In this document: positions 17,547 through 26,826 of the stretch, one piece after another | Numbering within the stretch: the stretch's first letter is position 1 | Layout: every line of letters starts with the position of its first letter | Program-made: the position numbers and the translations under genes | Assembly (NCBI GenBank): GCA_051208035.1 | Contig: JBPJFZ010000001.1 | Span: forward strand, 372,001 to 436,000 | Length of the DNA: 64,000 nt | Direction: 5' to 3' | Source of the DNA: JACKOB01 sp024234575 | GTDB lineage: Bacteria > Pseudomonadota > Gammaproteobacteria > Pseudomonadales > Oleiphilaceae | The notes under the pieces: generated by a model | Told to the model about the DNA's origin: nothing | What the model saw: only the letters and a program-made list of their open reading frames with translations | The model's database searches: none

Positions 17547-18248
17547 TCATAGAAATTCGATACGATCTTCTACTAATTCATGCACTCTAGCCATCACTTC
17601 ATTAACACTTAAACCTGAGGTATCGATCGTGACAGCATCGACGGCAGGCTTAAGTGGCGCGGCCGAGCGATTCATATCTCGCTCGTCCCGAATTTTGATC
17701 TCTTTTAAAAGGGCCAAGATATTAACATCCTCCCCCTTTTCTTTCAACTGTCTGTATCTGCGCTCAGCACGCTCTTCAGCGCTGGCGGTGAGAAAAATCT
17801 TTAAGGGCGCATCAGGAAAAACGACAGTACCCATATCCCGGCCATCGGCTACCAACCCTGGAGCCTGACGAAAATCCCACTGCCGTTGCAGTAAAGCCTC
17901 TCGCACACCTGTCAAAACAGCAACTTGCGATGCCCGCTCTCCACAAGCTTCCGTTCTTATTGCATCACTGACATCAACACCATCCAACTGAACTAGAGTC
18001 GGTTCACCCGTATTCCCCGGCACAAACCTTACATCAAGATGCCTGGCTAGCTTTTTTAACTGGTCTTCATCGCTGGTTAAGACATCATTGTTTTGAGCAC
18101 AAAGCGCTGTTAAGCGATAGAGGGCCCCGCTATCCAATAAGTGCCAACCTAGGCGCTTTGCCAATAGCTGAGTTATCGTGCCCTTACCTGCGCCACCAGG
18201 ACCATCTATGGTAATAACCGGCACCGCATTGTTCTCTATTGAAGACAT
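17547..18248 (-). CDS. cmk: Cytidylate kinase
   Basis: Phosphorylates CMP and dCMP. 233 residues from the ATG giving MSSIENNAVPVITIDG; the frame is open for 51 more codons upstream, inside the aroA region, but those residues are not part of the family. P-loop GPGGAGKGT at 16-24, the NMP-binding insert, and DGRDMGTVVFPDA are present. It begins 22 bp after the aroA stop, so it is expected to be co-transcribed with it. AGGTGGAAGGA precedes the start. Confidence 0.97.
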   Translation of the reverse strand: MSSIENNAVPVITIDGPGGAGKGTITQLLAKRLGWHLLDSGALYRLTALCAQNNDVLTSDEDQLKKLARHLDVRFVPGNTGEPTLVQLDGVDVSDAIRTEACGERASQVAVLTGVREALLQRQWDFRQAPGLVADGRDMGTVVFPDAPLKIFLTASAEERAERRYRQLKEKGEDVNILALLKEIKIRDERDMNRSAAPLKPAVDAVTIDTSGLSVNEVMARVHELVEDRIEFL

Positions 18249-18270
18249 TCCTTCCACCTTTACTGCGATG

Positions 18271-20478
18271 TTATTGGCCCACCGCGCTGACTTTGACACC
18301 AACCGAATTGGCCAATTCAATAAATCCAGGAAAAGACGTTGCGACATTGGCGCAATTTCTGATAGTGATCGGCGCATTTGCCACCAAAGATGCCACAGCA
18401 AAACTCATGGCAATCCTATGATCGCCATGGCTATCTACTATACCACCACCAATTTGTTGCGGCTCAATTTCGATGCCATCACCCTTAACCTTGGTAACAA
18501 CGCCCAACGCTTGCAGCCCGTCAGCCATCACCTGAATTCGGTCACTTTCCTTTACTCTTAGCTCTTCTGCTCCCGACAGCACTGTTTTTCCTTCTGCCAC
18601 GGTTGCCGCAATAAAGAGGACCGGAAATTCATCAATTGCCAAAGGTACTTGATCTTCAGGTATGGCGATACCTTTCAGCTTCGCATACTTAACCCGAATA
18701 TCGGCAACCGGCTCACCACCCACTTCGCTTTCATTCAGAAGTTGTATATCTGCGCCCATTAGCTTCAATATGTTGATAATGCCCGTCCGCGTCGGATTGA
18801 TCCCTACGTGCCGCAAAATCAAATCAGAACCAGGAGTTATTGATGCTGCAACGAGGAAAAATGCAGCCGATGAGATATCCGACGGTACATCAATATGTGT
18901 CGCGGTTAGCGAGCCACCACCACGCACACGTATAATATTTCCTTCTGTTTCAACCGGATAGCCAAAGCCCTTCAACATTCTTTCAGTATGATCCCGAGTC
19001 GGGGCAGGCTCGATAATCTCAGTAACACCCTCTGCATATAAGCCCGCCAACATCAGGCAGGACTTAACTTGTGCACTTGCAACAGGCATGTCGTATCGAA
19101 TGCCTGACAACGATTTAGCAGGGGTAATTTTTACTGGCGGCAACCCACCTTTAGCCGTTGCGACGGCTGCTCCCATCCGTCGTAATGGCGCTGCTACTCG
19201 CTCCATAGGTCTTTTTGACAGAGACTCATCGCCGGTTAACTCTGAGGTGAAACGCTGTGCCGCCAACAAACCCGACAATAAGCGCATGGATGTACCAGAA
19301 TTCCCCAGATACAAAGGGCCAGGCGCCTGCTTGAGGCCGTTAATTCCAACCCCGTGTATTGTTACTCGTCCCGCTTCCGGCCCCTCAATAACCACCCCCA
19401 TATCACGAAACGCCTGCAACGTTGCAAGCGCATCCTCTCCTTCAAGAAAACCTTCAACTTCAGTCACGCCATTTGCCAGCGAACCCAACATAATTGATCG
19501 ATGTGAAATAGACTTGTCGCCGGGAACTCTGATGTCGCCAGTAACACTGCCACCGGGAAGGGCTTTAAATGTAATTTCTTGAGTATTCATAGTGGTATAG
19601 GATTTTTTTTCCAAAAGTTTAGTAAAGTGATCACGAGCAACCTTTGCCCGAGTAAAGACCCCCATAAGAGTCGTACTGTCATCGTCTTCGATTGCTTTTT
19701 TTAATTTTTCCAGATCCGAGCTGAAATGACTTAAAACATTAAGCACCGCTCGTTTATTAGAAAGAAAGATATCCCGCCACATAACTGGGTCGCTAGAGGC
19801 TATGCGCGTGAAGTCACGAAACCCGCCTGCGGCGTATCTGAATATCTCTTTATTCTCATCTTCGCCTGCCAACGTATCAACAAGCGAGAACGCGATTAAA
19901 TGGGGTAAATGGCTGGTTGCAGCGAGAACATCATCATGGCGCTCAACCCCCATTACAATGACTTCTGCACCACATACCTCCCAAGCTCTTGTCACCAGCA
20001 ACACAGCCGTCGGATCTGCCGTTTCAAGGGGTGTTAGGATCGTGCGATGATTTGCAAATAAATCCTCTCTCGCGGCAGTGACACCACTTTTCTCTGAACC
20101 AGCTATTGGGTGACCGGGAATAAAAGTAGCGGGCACTTTACCCCAGATATTTTCAACGGCACGAACAAAGCTTCCTTTCACACTACCCACATCTGTGATA
20201 ACACACCTGTCATCAATATGAACTTTAAGGGCCGCTAAAACCGACTCGGTCGCTCTGACCGGAACAGCTAAAACAACTAACTCAGCTCCTTCAACCGCAT
20301 CAATGATACTTACGGCTGCTCGATCAATGACACCTAGCTCAACGCCCAGCAGGCTTTGCTCGTGGTATAAATCGAACCCCACCACTTCATCAGCAAAACC
20401 CTCTGCCCGCAGTGCTTTCGCCATCGAACCACCGATCAGACCAAGACCTATGACGCAGAGCTTGTTGATTCGCTTCAT
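18271..20478 (-). CDS. tyrA-aroA: Fused prephenate dehydrogenase / EPSP synthase
   Basis: Bifunctional aromatic-pathway enzyme of 735 residues. Residues 1 to about 285 are a TyrA prephenate dehydrogenase: NAD-binding GLGLIGGS at 11-18 and GHPIAGSEKSG. From about residue 297 (MNTQEITFKAL) it is AroA, 3-phosphoshikimate 1-carboxyvinyltransferase: PGDKSISHRS, GNSGTSMRLLSG, SAQVKSC, RDHTERM, NPTRTG and KESDRI. The four motifs used to define glyphosate-tolerant class II enzymes (GDKS, SAQxK, RDHTE, NxTR) are all there, while the Gly of GNSGT is kept. The ATG start is chosen; a GTG seven codons upstream is possible. The fusion is known from Pseudomonas and relatives. Confidence 0.96.
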   Translation of the reverse strand: MKRINKLCVIGLGLIGGSMAKALRAEGFADEVVGFDLYHEQSLLGVELGVIDRAAVSIIDAVEGAELVVLAVPVRATESVLAALKVHIDDRCVITDVGSVKGSFVRAVENIWGKVPATFIPGHPIAGSEKSGVTAAREDLFANHRTILTPLETADPTAVLLVTRAWEVCGAEVIVMGVERHDDVLAATSHLPHLIAFSLVDTLAGEDENKEIFRYAAGGFRDFTRIASSDPVMWRDIFLSNKRAVLNVLSHFSSDLEKLKKAIEDDDSTTLMGVFTRAKVARDHFTKLLEKKSYTTMNTQEITFKALPGGSVTGDIRVPGDKSISHRSIMLGSLANGVTEVEGFLEGEDALATLQAFRDMGVVIEGPEAGRVTIHGVGINGLKQAPGPLYLGNSGTSMRLLSGLLAAQRFTSELTGDESLSKRPMERVAAPLRRMGAAVATAKGGLPPVKITPAKSLSGIRYDMPVASAQVKSCLMLAGLYAEGVTEIIEPAPTRDHTERMLKGFGYPVETEGNIIRVRGGGSLTATHIDVPSDISSAAFFLVAASITPGSDLILRHVGINPTRTGIINILKLMGADIQLLNESEVGGEPVADIRVKYAKLKGIAIPEDQVPLAIDEFPVLFIAATVAEGKTVLSGAEELRVKESDRIQVMADGLQALGVVTKVKGDGIEIEPQQIGGGIVDSHGDHRIAMSFAVASLVANAPITIRNCANVATSFPGFIELANSVGVKVSAVGQ

Positions 20479-20525
20479 CAGTACACTACCCGATAACACG
20501 CCAAAAGTGAGCCAGGAACCACATC

Positions 20526-21620
20526 TCAGAGAATAGCTTTTAGTGCATCAAGAAAACGACTGTTTTCTTCTTTCAAACCAATGCTCACTCGCAGATGCTC
20601 TGGCATACCATAATTTGCAACCGGACGCACAATCACGCCGGACTCAAGGAGCTTCTGATATACGCCAGCTGCATCCCCAACTTTTACGCAGATAAAATTT
20701 CCAACTGACGGGATATATTCCAAGCCCAACGACTCAAAGCCATCAACAATCTGTCGCATCCCCTCATTGTTCGTTTTTACGGAAGCTTCAAGGTAGTCAT
20801 CGTCCTCAAGAACGATTGTGGCTGCGGCAAGCGCTAGCGCATTAACATTAAACGGTTGACGCACACGATTAAGGATATTGGCGACATCAGGGTGACTCAC
20901 GCTGTATCCGACGCGCAACCCCGCAAGTCCCCATGCTTTAGAAAAAGTACGAGTCACGATGAGATTTGGATACTTCGCCAACAGGGCTACGCCATCCGGG
21001 AAGTCCGCTAATTCAATATATTCACAATAAGCTTCATCAAGCACCACTAACACATTAGCTGGTACCGAATCCAGAAAGCGAACAACCGTATCGGTATTAA
21101 CGTATGTTCCAGTAGGGTTGTTTGGATTGGCGATAAACACCACTTTAGTTTTGTCACTGAGCAATGCTGACATGGCCTCAAGGTCATGTCCCCATTGGAT
21201 AGCAGGTGCGACAACAGAGGTGGCTCCCACCGCCTGCGTTACCAGTGGATAAACAGCAAAAGCGTATTGCGAAAACAGCACCTCAGAACGCTCATCGCAA
21301 AAGGCCCGAACAATAAGCTCGAGCACATCATTAGAACCATTCCCAAGTGTTATTTGATTAGCACTAACATCCAGCCGCTTTGCCAATGCCGACCTTAGCA
21401 CAAAACCGCTACCATCAGGATAACGACAAAGCGCTGAGCTGGTATGACCTATAGCGGTAAGTACTTTTTTGCTTGGCCCCAGCGGGTTTTCATTACTCGC
21501 CAGCTTCGTAATTCGCGCCAGGCCAAGCTCTCGTTTTAACTCATCTTCAGGTTTGCCGGGAACATAAGGACTGAGGGCACTTACACCGGAAGTTGCCAGA
21601 GAAAAAAAATCACATGACAC
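20526..21620 (-). CDS. hisC: Histidinol-phosphate / aromatic aminotransferase
   Basis: Class II-fold PLP aminotransferase of 364 residues. Landmarks: LASNENPLGPS, NGSNDVLELI, NPNNPTGTY, LDEAYCEY, and the PLP-lysine segment TRTFSKAWGLAGLRVGY. In this position, between pheA and tyrA-aroA, the enzyme (called hisHb or hisC2 in the supraoperon literature) is thought to serve tyrosine and phenylalanine synthesis as well as histidine. GTG start with GAGAGG eight bases upstream. Starts 41 bp after pheA ends. Confidence 0.95.
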   Translation of the reverse strand: MSCDFFSLATSGVSALSPYVPGKPEDELKRELGLARITKLASNENPLGPSKKVLTAIGHTSSALCRYPDGSGFVLRSALAKRLDVSANQITLGNGSNDVLELIVRAFCDERSEVLFSQYAFAVYPLVTQAVGATSVVAPAIQWGHDLEAMSALLSDKTKVVFIANPNNPTGTYVNTDTVVRFLDSVPANVLVVLDEAYCEYIELADFPDGVALLAKYPNLIVTRTFSKAWGLAGLRVGYSVSHPDVANILNRVRQPFNVNALALAAATIVLEDDDYLEASVKTNNEGMRQIVDGFESLGLEYIPSVGNFICVKVGDAAGVYQKLLESGVIVRPVANYGMPEHLRVSIGLKEENSRFLDALKAIL

Positions 21621-21661
21621 GTTAATACCCTCTCATATTCTGAAATTGTGTAAATTAATGG

Positions 21662-22759
21662 CTACAACACTCCGACCGGGTATGAGCCCAATATCTTAAG
21701 TTCCATCGCCTCTTGAGTAATTTCATCCAACACTAACCTTATGCCCGGGTCAGTGGCATGGCCTTCAAAATCGATATAGAACACATACGCCCAGGTGCCT
21801 CGACTAGACGGCCTGGTTTCAATACGAGTTAAACTAATATTGTGCCGATGAAAAGGCTCTAATAGCTGGTACAGAGCACCAGGCTTATTGCGCATAGAGA
21901 CCAATATAGATGTTTTATCTACACCACTCGGTGGAACACTATCACGCCCGATAATCAAAAACCGTGTCGTGTTGTCTGGCCGGTCTTCAATATTCTTGGC
22001 AATTTTTGTCAGACCGTACAGTTCGGCTGCCATATCACCTGCAATTGCAGCTGAGTTAGGCTCAGACTTCACTCTTCGTGCAGCCTCCGCATTGCTGCTA
22101 ACCGCTACTCTTTCCAACTTGCGCCAATGCGAGTCGAGCCACTTTCGACACTGTGCCAGAGACTGCTGATGCGAATAAACTTTTTCTATTTTTTCAGCAT
22201 CAACACCCTCTGAGGCTAATAGGTGATGATGTATTCGCAACTGCACTTCACCACATATTTTGGCTTGTGAGTTCATAAACATATCAAGCGTATGATTGAT
22301 CATTCCTTCTGTAGAATTCTCTACAGGAACAACACCATAATGCGCCGCACCAGACTCAACCTCTCTGAACACCTCATCAATGGCCCCCATAGGCACGCTT
22401 ACAACAGAGTGCCCAAAATGCTTTAATGCGGCAGCCTGCGTAAATGTTCCTTCCGGCCCCAGAAACGCAATATGCATGGGCTTCTCTAAAGCCAGGCAAG
22501 CCGACATAATTTCACGAAACAGGCGCGCCATTTCTTCGCCACCCAGCGGACCTTTATTGCGCCCTTTTACTGTCCGCAAAACCTGCGCTTCGCGCTCAGG
22601 GCGATAAAACACCGCATCGCCCTCAGAGTTTCGCATTTTTATTTCAGCCACTTTTTGTGCACAGGCAGCCCGCTGATTAATCAAGTCCTGAATTTGTTGA
22701 TCCAGGGCGTCGATACGATCACGAACCTCTGCCAAAGAGATGTCTTCAGACACTGTCAT
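21662..22759 (-). CDS. pheA: Chorismate mutase / prephenate dehydratase (P-protein)
   Basis: Bifunctional enzyme of phenylalanine synthesis, 365 residues. The AroQ-type chorismate mutase covers about residues 5-90 (LAEVRDRIDALDQQIQDLINQR), then prephenate dehydratase (FLGPEGTFTQAA; VPVENSTEGMINHTLD; dehydratase Thr-Arg-Phe motif NTTRFLIIG), then a C-terminal ACT domain with GALYQLL and TRIETRPS, the usual phenylalanine-feedback site. The ATG lies eight bases past the serC stop; a TTG overlapping the serC stop is an alternative start. Translational coupling with serC is likely. Confidence 0.96.
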   Translation of the reverse strand: MTVSEDISLAEVRDRIDALDQQIQDLINQRAACAQKVAEIKMRNSEGDAVFYRPEREAQVLRTVKGRNKGPLGGEEMARLFREIMSACLALEKPMHIAFLGPEGTFTQAAALKHFGHSVVSVPMGAIDEVFREVESGAAHYGVVPVENSTEGMINHTLDMFMNSQAKICGEVQLRIHHHLLASEGVDAEKIEKVYSHQQSLAQCRKWLDSHWRKLERVAVSSNAEAARRVKSEPNSAAIAGDMAAELYGLTKIAKNIEDRPDNTTRFLIIGRDSVPPSGVDKTSILVSMRNKPGALYQLLEPFHRHNISLTRIETRPSSRGTWAYVFYIDFEGHATDPGIRLVLDEITQEAMELKILGSYPVGVL

Positions 22760-22767
22760 CCACCCTA

Positions 22768-23850
22768 TCAACCATGCTTGCGCTCAAAATCGGACATAAA
22801 CTCGAGAAGCTTATCCACCCCTTCTTCAGGCATGGCATTGTAGATGCTCGCTCTCATACCACCAACACTGCGATGCCCCTGCAGATTTAGCAACCCGGCT
22901 CGCTCGGCCTCGGTAAGAAACGCACCATTCAAAGCATCATCTCTTAATGTAAACGGCACATTCATTCTCGAGCGACTGCCTACCCTTATAGGGTTGGCAT
23001 AAAATTCACTATTATCAATGGCATGGTATAGCTTTTCAGCTTTGCGGCGATTTATCTCGCCTATAACATCCAATCCACCCAGGCGCTTTAACCATTGAAA
23101 AACAAGTCCTGACAGATACCACGCATAAGTTGGTGGCGTGTTATACATAGACGCATTGTCTGCCGCAATCTTATAATCCATCATCGCTGGCGTAAGAGAG
23201 AGAGCACCACCTAACAGATCTTTTTTCACAACAACGATTGTTAGACCTGCCGGACCAATATTCTTTTGCGCACCAGCGTAGACCAGACCATATTGTGATA
23301 TATCCAAAGGACGAGACAATATACAGGATGACATGTCTGCCACCAGCGGCACACCGTCAACCTCCGGTACCCAGTCAAACTCCAAGCCACCGATTGTTTC
23401 GTTTGGCGTGTAATGAACATAGGCCGCGCCACTGACAGAACTCCAGGTTTCCTGCGTTGGCACTTCTGAAAACTTAGAGCTCTCCGCACTGCTAACCACC
23501 GCCACATCGCAATATTTCTTAGCTTCAGCAATCGCTTTCTGAGACCAGATGCCAGTGTTAACATAAGCGGAGCTTTTTTTGCCGCGAAGCAGGTTAAGCG
23601 GCACCATTGAAAACTGTGCGGAAGCGCCCCCCTGTAAAAACAGAACTTCATAATCATCACTGACTGACAGCAAATCTCTGAAGTCTTTTTCTGCAGTCGT
23701 CGCAATCGAAACAAACTCATCACTTCGATGACTCATTTCCATTACCGACAAACCCTTTCCACGCCAGTCAACCAGCTCCTGTTGAGCTTGCAACAGCACC
23801 TCTGCCGGCAACGCTGCAGGCCCCGCACAAAAATTATATGCCCTGCTCAT
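22768..23850 (-). CDS. serC: Phosphoserine aminotransferase
   Basis: PLP enzyme that makes 3-phosphoserine (and the corresponding intermediate in pyridoxine synthesis). 360 residues, the family length. Starts with the typical MSRAYNFCAGPAALP; contains LQGGASAQFSMVPLNL and the PLP-lysine segment YAGAQKNIGPAGL, and ends with GVDKLLEFMSDFERKHG. It heads the serC-pheA-hisC-tyrA/aroA-cmk-rpsA supraoperon known from Pseudomonas, 94 bp downstream of gyrA. Confidence 0.97.
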   Translation of the reverse strand: MSRAYNFCAGPAALPAEVLLQAQQELVDWRGKGLSVMEMSHRSDEFVSIATTAEKDFRDLLSVSDDYEVLFLQGGASAQFSMVPLNLLRGKKSSAYVNTGIWSQKAIAEAKKYCDVAVVSSAESSKFSEVPTQETWSSVSGAAYVHYTPNETIGGLEFDWVPEVDGVPLVADMSSCILSRPLDISQYGLVYAGAQKNIGPAGLTIVVVKKDLLGGALSLTPAMMDYKIAADNASMYNTPPTYAWYLSGLVFQWLKRLGGLDVIGEINRRKAEKLYHAIDNSEFYANPIRVGSRSRMNVPFTLRDDALNGAFLTEAERAGLLNLQGHRSVGGMRASIYNAMPEEGVDKLLEFMSDFERKHG

Positions 23851-23944
23851 ACGGACATTATCTCCATCAATATCTTTACATTTAGCCTTTTACTCAGGCT
23901 GCCAAGATGACAGGCCAAGCAATCTAGGGTTAAGCTCCAAATTA

Positions 23945-26578
23945 CTACGATTCTGTGTCGTGATTTGCGGAATCGTCCGATACAGGCGCATCTCCTGGCT
24001 CAACATCTGAAGCACTGACAACGCCTTCTTCACCTAATATTGATTCGGCAGGCTCATCAACACGCTCAACACCAACCAGGTGCTCGTCTTCAATGCCAAG
24101 TTTGATCAGTCTAACGCCTTGTGTATTTCGGCTCAAAACAGAAACTTCTTCCGTTCTGGTGCGAACCAGCGTGCCCTTATCAGAAATCAGCATCATCTCA
24201 TCGCCTTCATAGACCTCAAGCGCCGCAACCAGCTCACCATTACGATCAGAACACTGCATCGCGATTACACCCTGAGACCCACGACTATAGGCTGGAAACT
24301 CTTCTAAGCGAGTCTTCTTTCCATATCCATTAGCACTGGCAGTTAGTATCACGCCATCTTTGCTGGTTGGAATTATCAAAGAAACCACGCGCTGACCTTC
24401 GGGAAACTTGATACCACGAACACCTCGTGCCGTTCTGCCCATCGCTCTCACTTGTTCTTCAGGGAAACGCACAGCTTTACCACCGCTGCTGAACAGCATG
24501 ACTTCTGCATCACCTTCAGTTATCGCCGTACCGATAAGCGTGTCTCCTTCATCAAGTGCCAGCGCTATCAGGCCACTCGAGCGAGGTCTGGAGAAATTTT
24601 CTAAAGGGGTCTTTTTAACCGTTCCAAACTCAGTTGCCATAAATACAAAATGGCCTTCTGTGTACTCTTTTACGGGCAAAAATGACGTTACTCGCTCTCC
24701 CTCTTCCAGCGGAAGAATATTAACCATTGGTCGGCCACGTGCTGCCCGGCTCGCCTGGGGTATCTCAAACACTCTTAACCAGTAGACCTTGCCGCGATTG
24801 GTAAAACACAAGATCGTATCGTGCGAGTTTGCTACCAACAGCTTTTCGACAAAATCTTCATCTTTCATGCCTGTGGCTGACTTACCTTTACCACCCCGGC
24901 GCTGAGCCTGGTAGGCCTCTACAGGCTGAGTCTTGGCATAACCACCATGGGAAATAGTCACCACCAAATCTTCTTCGGCAATCAAATCCGCGACGGATAG
25001 ATCACGACGAGAGCTGGTAATTTCTGTGCGGCGCTGATCACCAAACTGTTCCAGCACTTCTACCAGCTCTTCCCGGATAACCTCAAGCAAGCGTGCCGGG
25101 TCGCTGAGAATCTTTAACAGCTCACCGATTCGATCAATTATTTCTTTGTACTCTGCCAGAAGCTTTTCTATCTCAAGCCCGGTGAGTTTCTGCAAACGCA
25201 TATTCAGAATTTCTTGCGCCTGCTCTGGCGATAGGTAATACAAGCCACCTCTTAAACCAAACTGCTCCGGCAGCTCATCAGGTCTGCAAGCATCCTCGCC
25301 AGCCTTCTCGAGCATGGCAACAACCATGCCCGGATCCCAACCGACTGCCAACAATTTTTCTTTCGCTTCAGCCGCGTTGGCCGATTTTTTGATGAGCTCT
25401 ATTACCGGGTCGATATTGGCAAGTGCAACCGCCAAACCTTCCAGAACATGCCCCCGCTCTCTCGCTTTTCGCAATTCGAAGAGTGTTCTGCGTGTAACAA
25501 CTTCTCGCCGATGCTTGATGAAGCATTCCAGAATTTGCTTGAGGTTGAGTATCTTTGGCTCACCGTCAACCAAAGCGACAATGTTGATACCAAAAACGTT
25601 CTCTAATTGAGTTTGTGCAAAAAGGTTATTGAGAACCACGTCGGCGTTTTCACCACGGCGGAGCTCAATGACAACCCGAATCCCTTCTTTGTTAGACTCG
25701 TCACGTAGTTCGGTAATTCCTTCAAGCTTCTTATCTTTCACGAGCTCGGCAATTTTTTCGATCAGCTTAGCTTTGTTAACCTGATAAGGAATTTCCGTAA
25801 TAATAATAGTTTCTTTACCACGCGCATCTGTTTCTATTTCGTGGCGAGCGCGAATATAAATGCGTCCGCGCCCCGTCCTATAGGCTTCCAGTATACCGGC
25901 CCGACCATTGATAAACGCAGCCGTCGGAAAATCCGGCCCAGGGATATACTCCATTAAATCGTCAATACTTAACTCTGGCGTATCCAGCAGCGCCAAAGTG
26001 GCATTAATGACTTCATTAAGGTTGTGCGGCGGTATGTTCGTTGCCATTCCTACGGCAATCCCTGATGACCCATTTACCAAAAGATTGGGTATGCGAGTGG
26101 GCATCACGGAAGGTATCGTCTCGGTACCATCGTAGTTAGGCACGAAATCTACGGTTTCTTTTTCGAGATCGGCCAACAATGAATGGGCCATTTTATCCAT
26201 TCGGATTTCGGTATAACGCATTGCTGCCGCGCTATCGCCATCGATCGAACCGAAGTTGCCTTGACCATCTATCAATGGATAGCGCAACGAGAACGACTGG
26301 GCCATACGAACAATGGTGTCGTAAACGGCGGAGTCGCCATGGGGGTGATATTTACCGATGACATCACCAACAACACGTGCAGACTTCTTGTAGGCTTTGT
26401 TCCAGTCATTGCCCAATACGCTCATGGCGAATAGTACACGCCGGTGCACTGGTTTTAAGCCGTCCCTGACATCAGGCAGTGCGCGCCCGACGATAACGCT
26501 CATGGCATAATCTAGATATGACTGCTTTAACTCATCTTCGATGTTAACTGGCAGGATTTCTTTGGCTAACTCACCCAT
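23945..26578 (-). CDS. gyrA: DNA gyrase subunit A
   Basis: Catalytic DNA breakage-reunion subunit of gyrase, 877 residues. Active-site Tyr122 in AAMRYTEIRM; N-terminal numbering coincides with E. coli, with Ser83 and Asp87 in HGDSAVYDTIVR, the wild-type state at the two main quinolone-resistance positions. The GyrA box YQAQRRGGKGKS and six beta-pinwheel repeats are present, followed by an acidic tail of about 40 residues. ATG start. Divergent from the receiver-GGDEF gene across 248 bp. Confidence 0.98.
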   Translation of the reverse strand: MGELAKEILPVNIEDELKQSYLDYAMSVIVGRALPDVRDGLKPVHRRVLFAMSVLGNDWNKAYKKSARVVGDVIGKYHPHGDSAVYDTIVRMAQSFSLRYPLIDGQGNFGSIDGDSAAAMRYTEIRMDKMAHSLLADLEKETVDFVPNYDGTETIPSVMPTRIPNLLVNGSSGIAVGMATNIPPHNLNEVINATLALLDTPELSIDDLMEYIPGPDFPTAAFINGRAGILEAYRTGRGRIYIRARHEIETDARGKETIIITEIPYQVNKAKLIEKIAELVKDKKLEGITELRDESNKEGIRVVIELRRGENADVVLNNLFAQTQLENVFGINIVALVDGEPKILNLKQILECFIKHRREVVTRRTLFELRKARERGHVLEGLAVALANIDPVIELIKKSANAAEAKEKLLAVGWDPGMVVAMLEKAGEDACRPDELPEQFGLRGGLYYLSPEQAQEILNMRLQKLTGLEIEKLLAEYKEIIDRIGELLKILSDPARLLEVIREELVEVLEQFGDQRRTEITSSRRDLSVADLIAEEDLVVTISHGGYAKTQPVEAYQAQRRGGKGKSATGMKDEDFVEKLLVANSHDTILCFTNRGKVYWLRVFEIPQASRAARGRPMVNILPLEEGERVTSFLPVKEYTEGHFVFMATEFGTVKKTPLENFSRPRSSGLIALALDEGDTLIGTAITEGDAEVMLFSSGGKAVRFPEEQVRAMGRTARGVRGIKFPEGQRVVSLIIPTSKDGVILTASANGYGKKTRLEEFPAYSRGSQGVIAMQCSDRNGELVAALEVYEGDEMMLISDKGTLVRTRTEEVSVLSRNTQGVRLIKLGIEDEHLVGVERVDEPAESILGEEGVVSASDVEPGDAPVSDDSANHDTES

Positions 26579-26826
26579 ACTGAAGGAATTCCTATCGGTA
26601 TTTAATCTTTTCCAGATTGATTATTGTTGGTTTTTCTTCTTCTAAAACGCCCGAAGGGCGCTCAAATGTAAGCCAGCGATCATAACATAAAACACCCATG
26701 CCGCACTGTTTTAGAATAAATATTTTCTTTTGGAAGCACCGACAACAGCGGCTAGAGGGAGACAGCCACTTGCTGATTTGAGCGGGGCAACTACTATTTA
26801 TTACGGGTTTCTCGGAAATAAATGAA

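Noticed and set aside
18249..18401. Longer N-terminus for cmk
   Set aside because: The extra 51 codons lie in the aroA end, are not part of the family, and the downstream ATG has a good ribosome site.
19088..19582. 164-codon plus-strand frame inside aroA, and similar long shadows in rpsA (15759-16448), gyrA and rlmL
   Set aside because: All are antisense to strongly conserved genes, lack ribosome sites and have compositions expected of complement translation.
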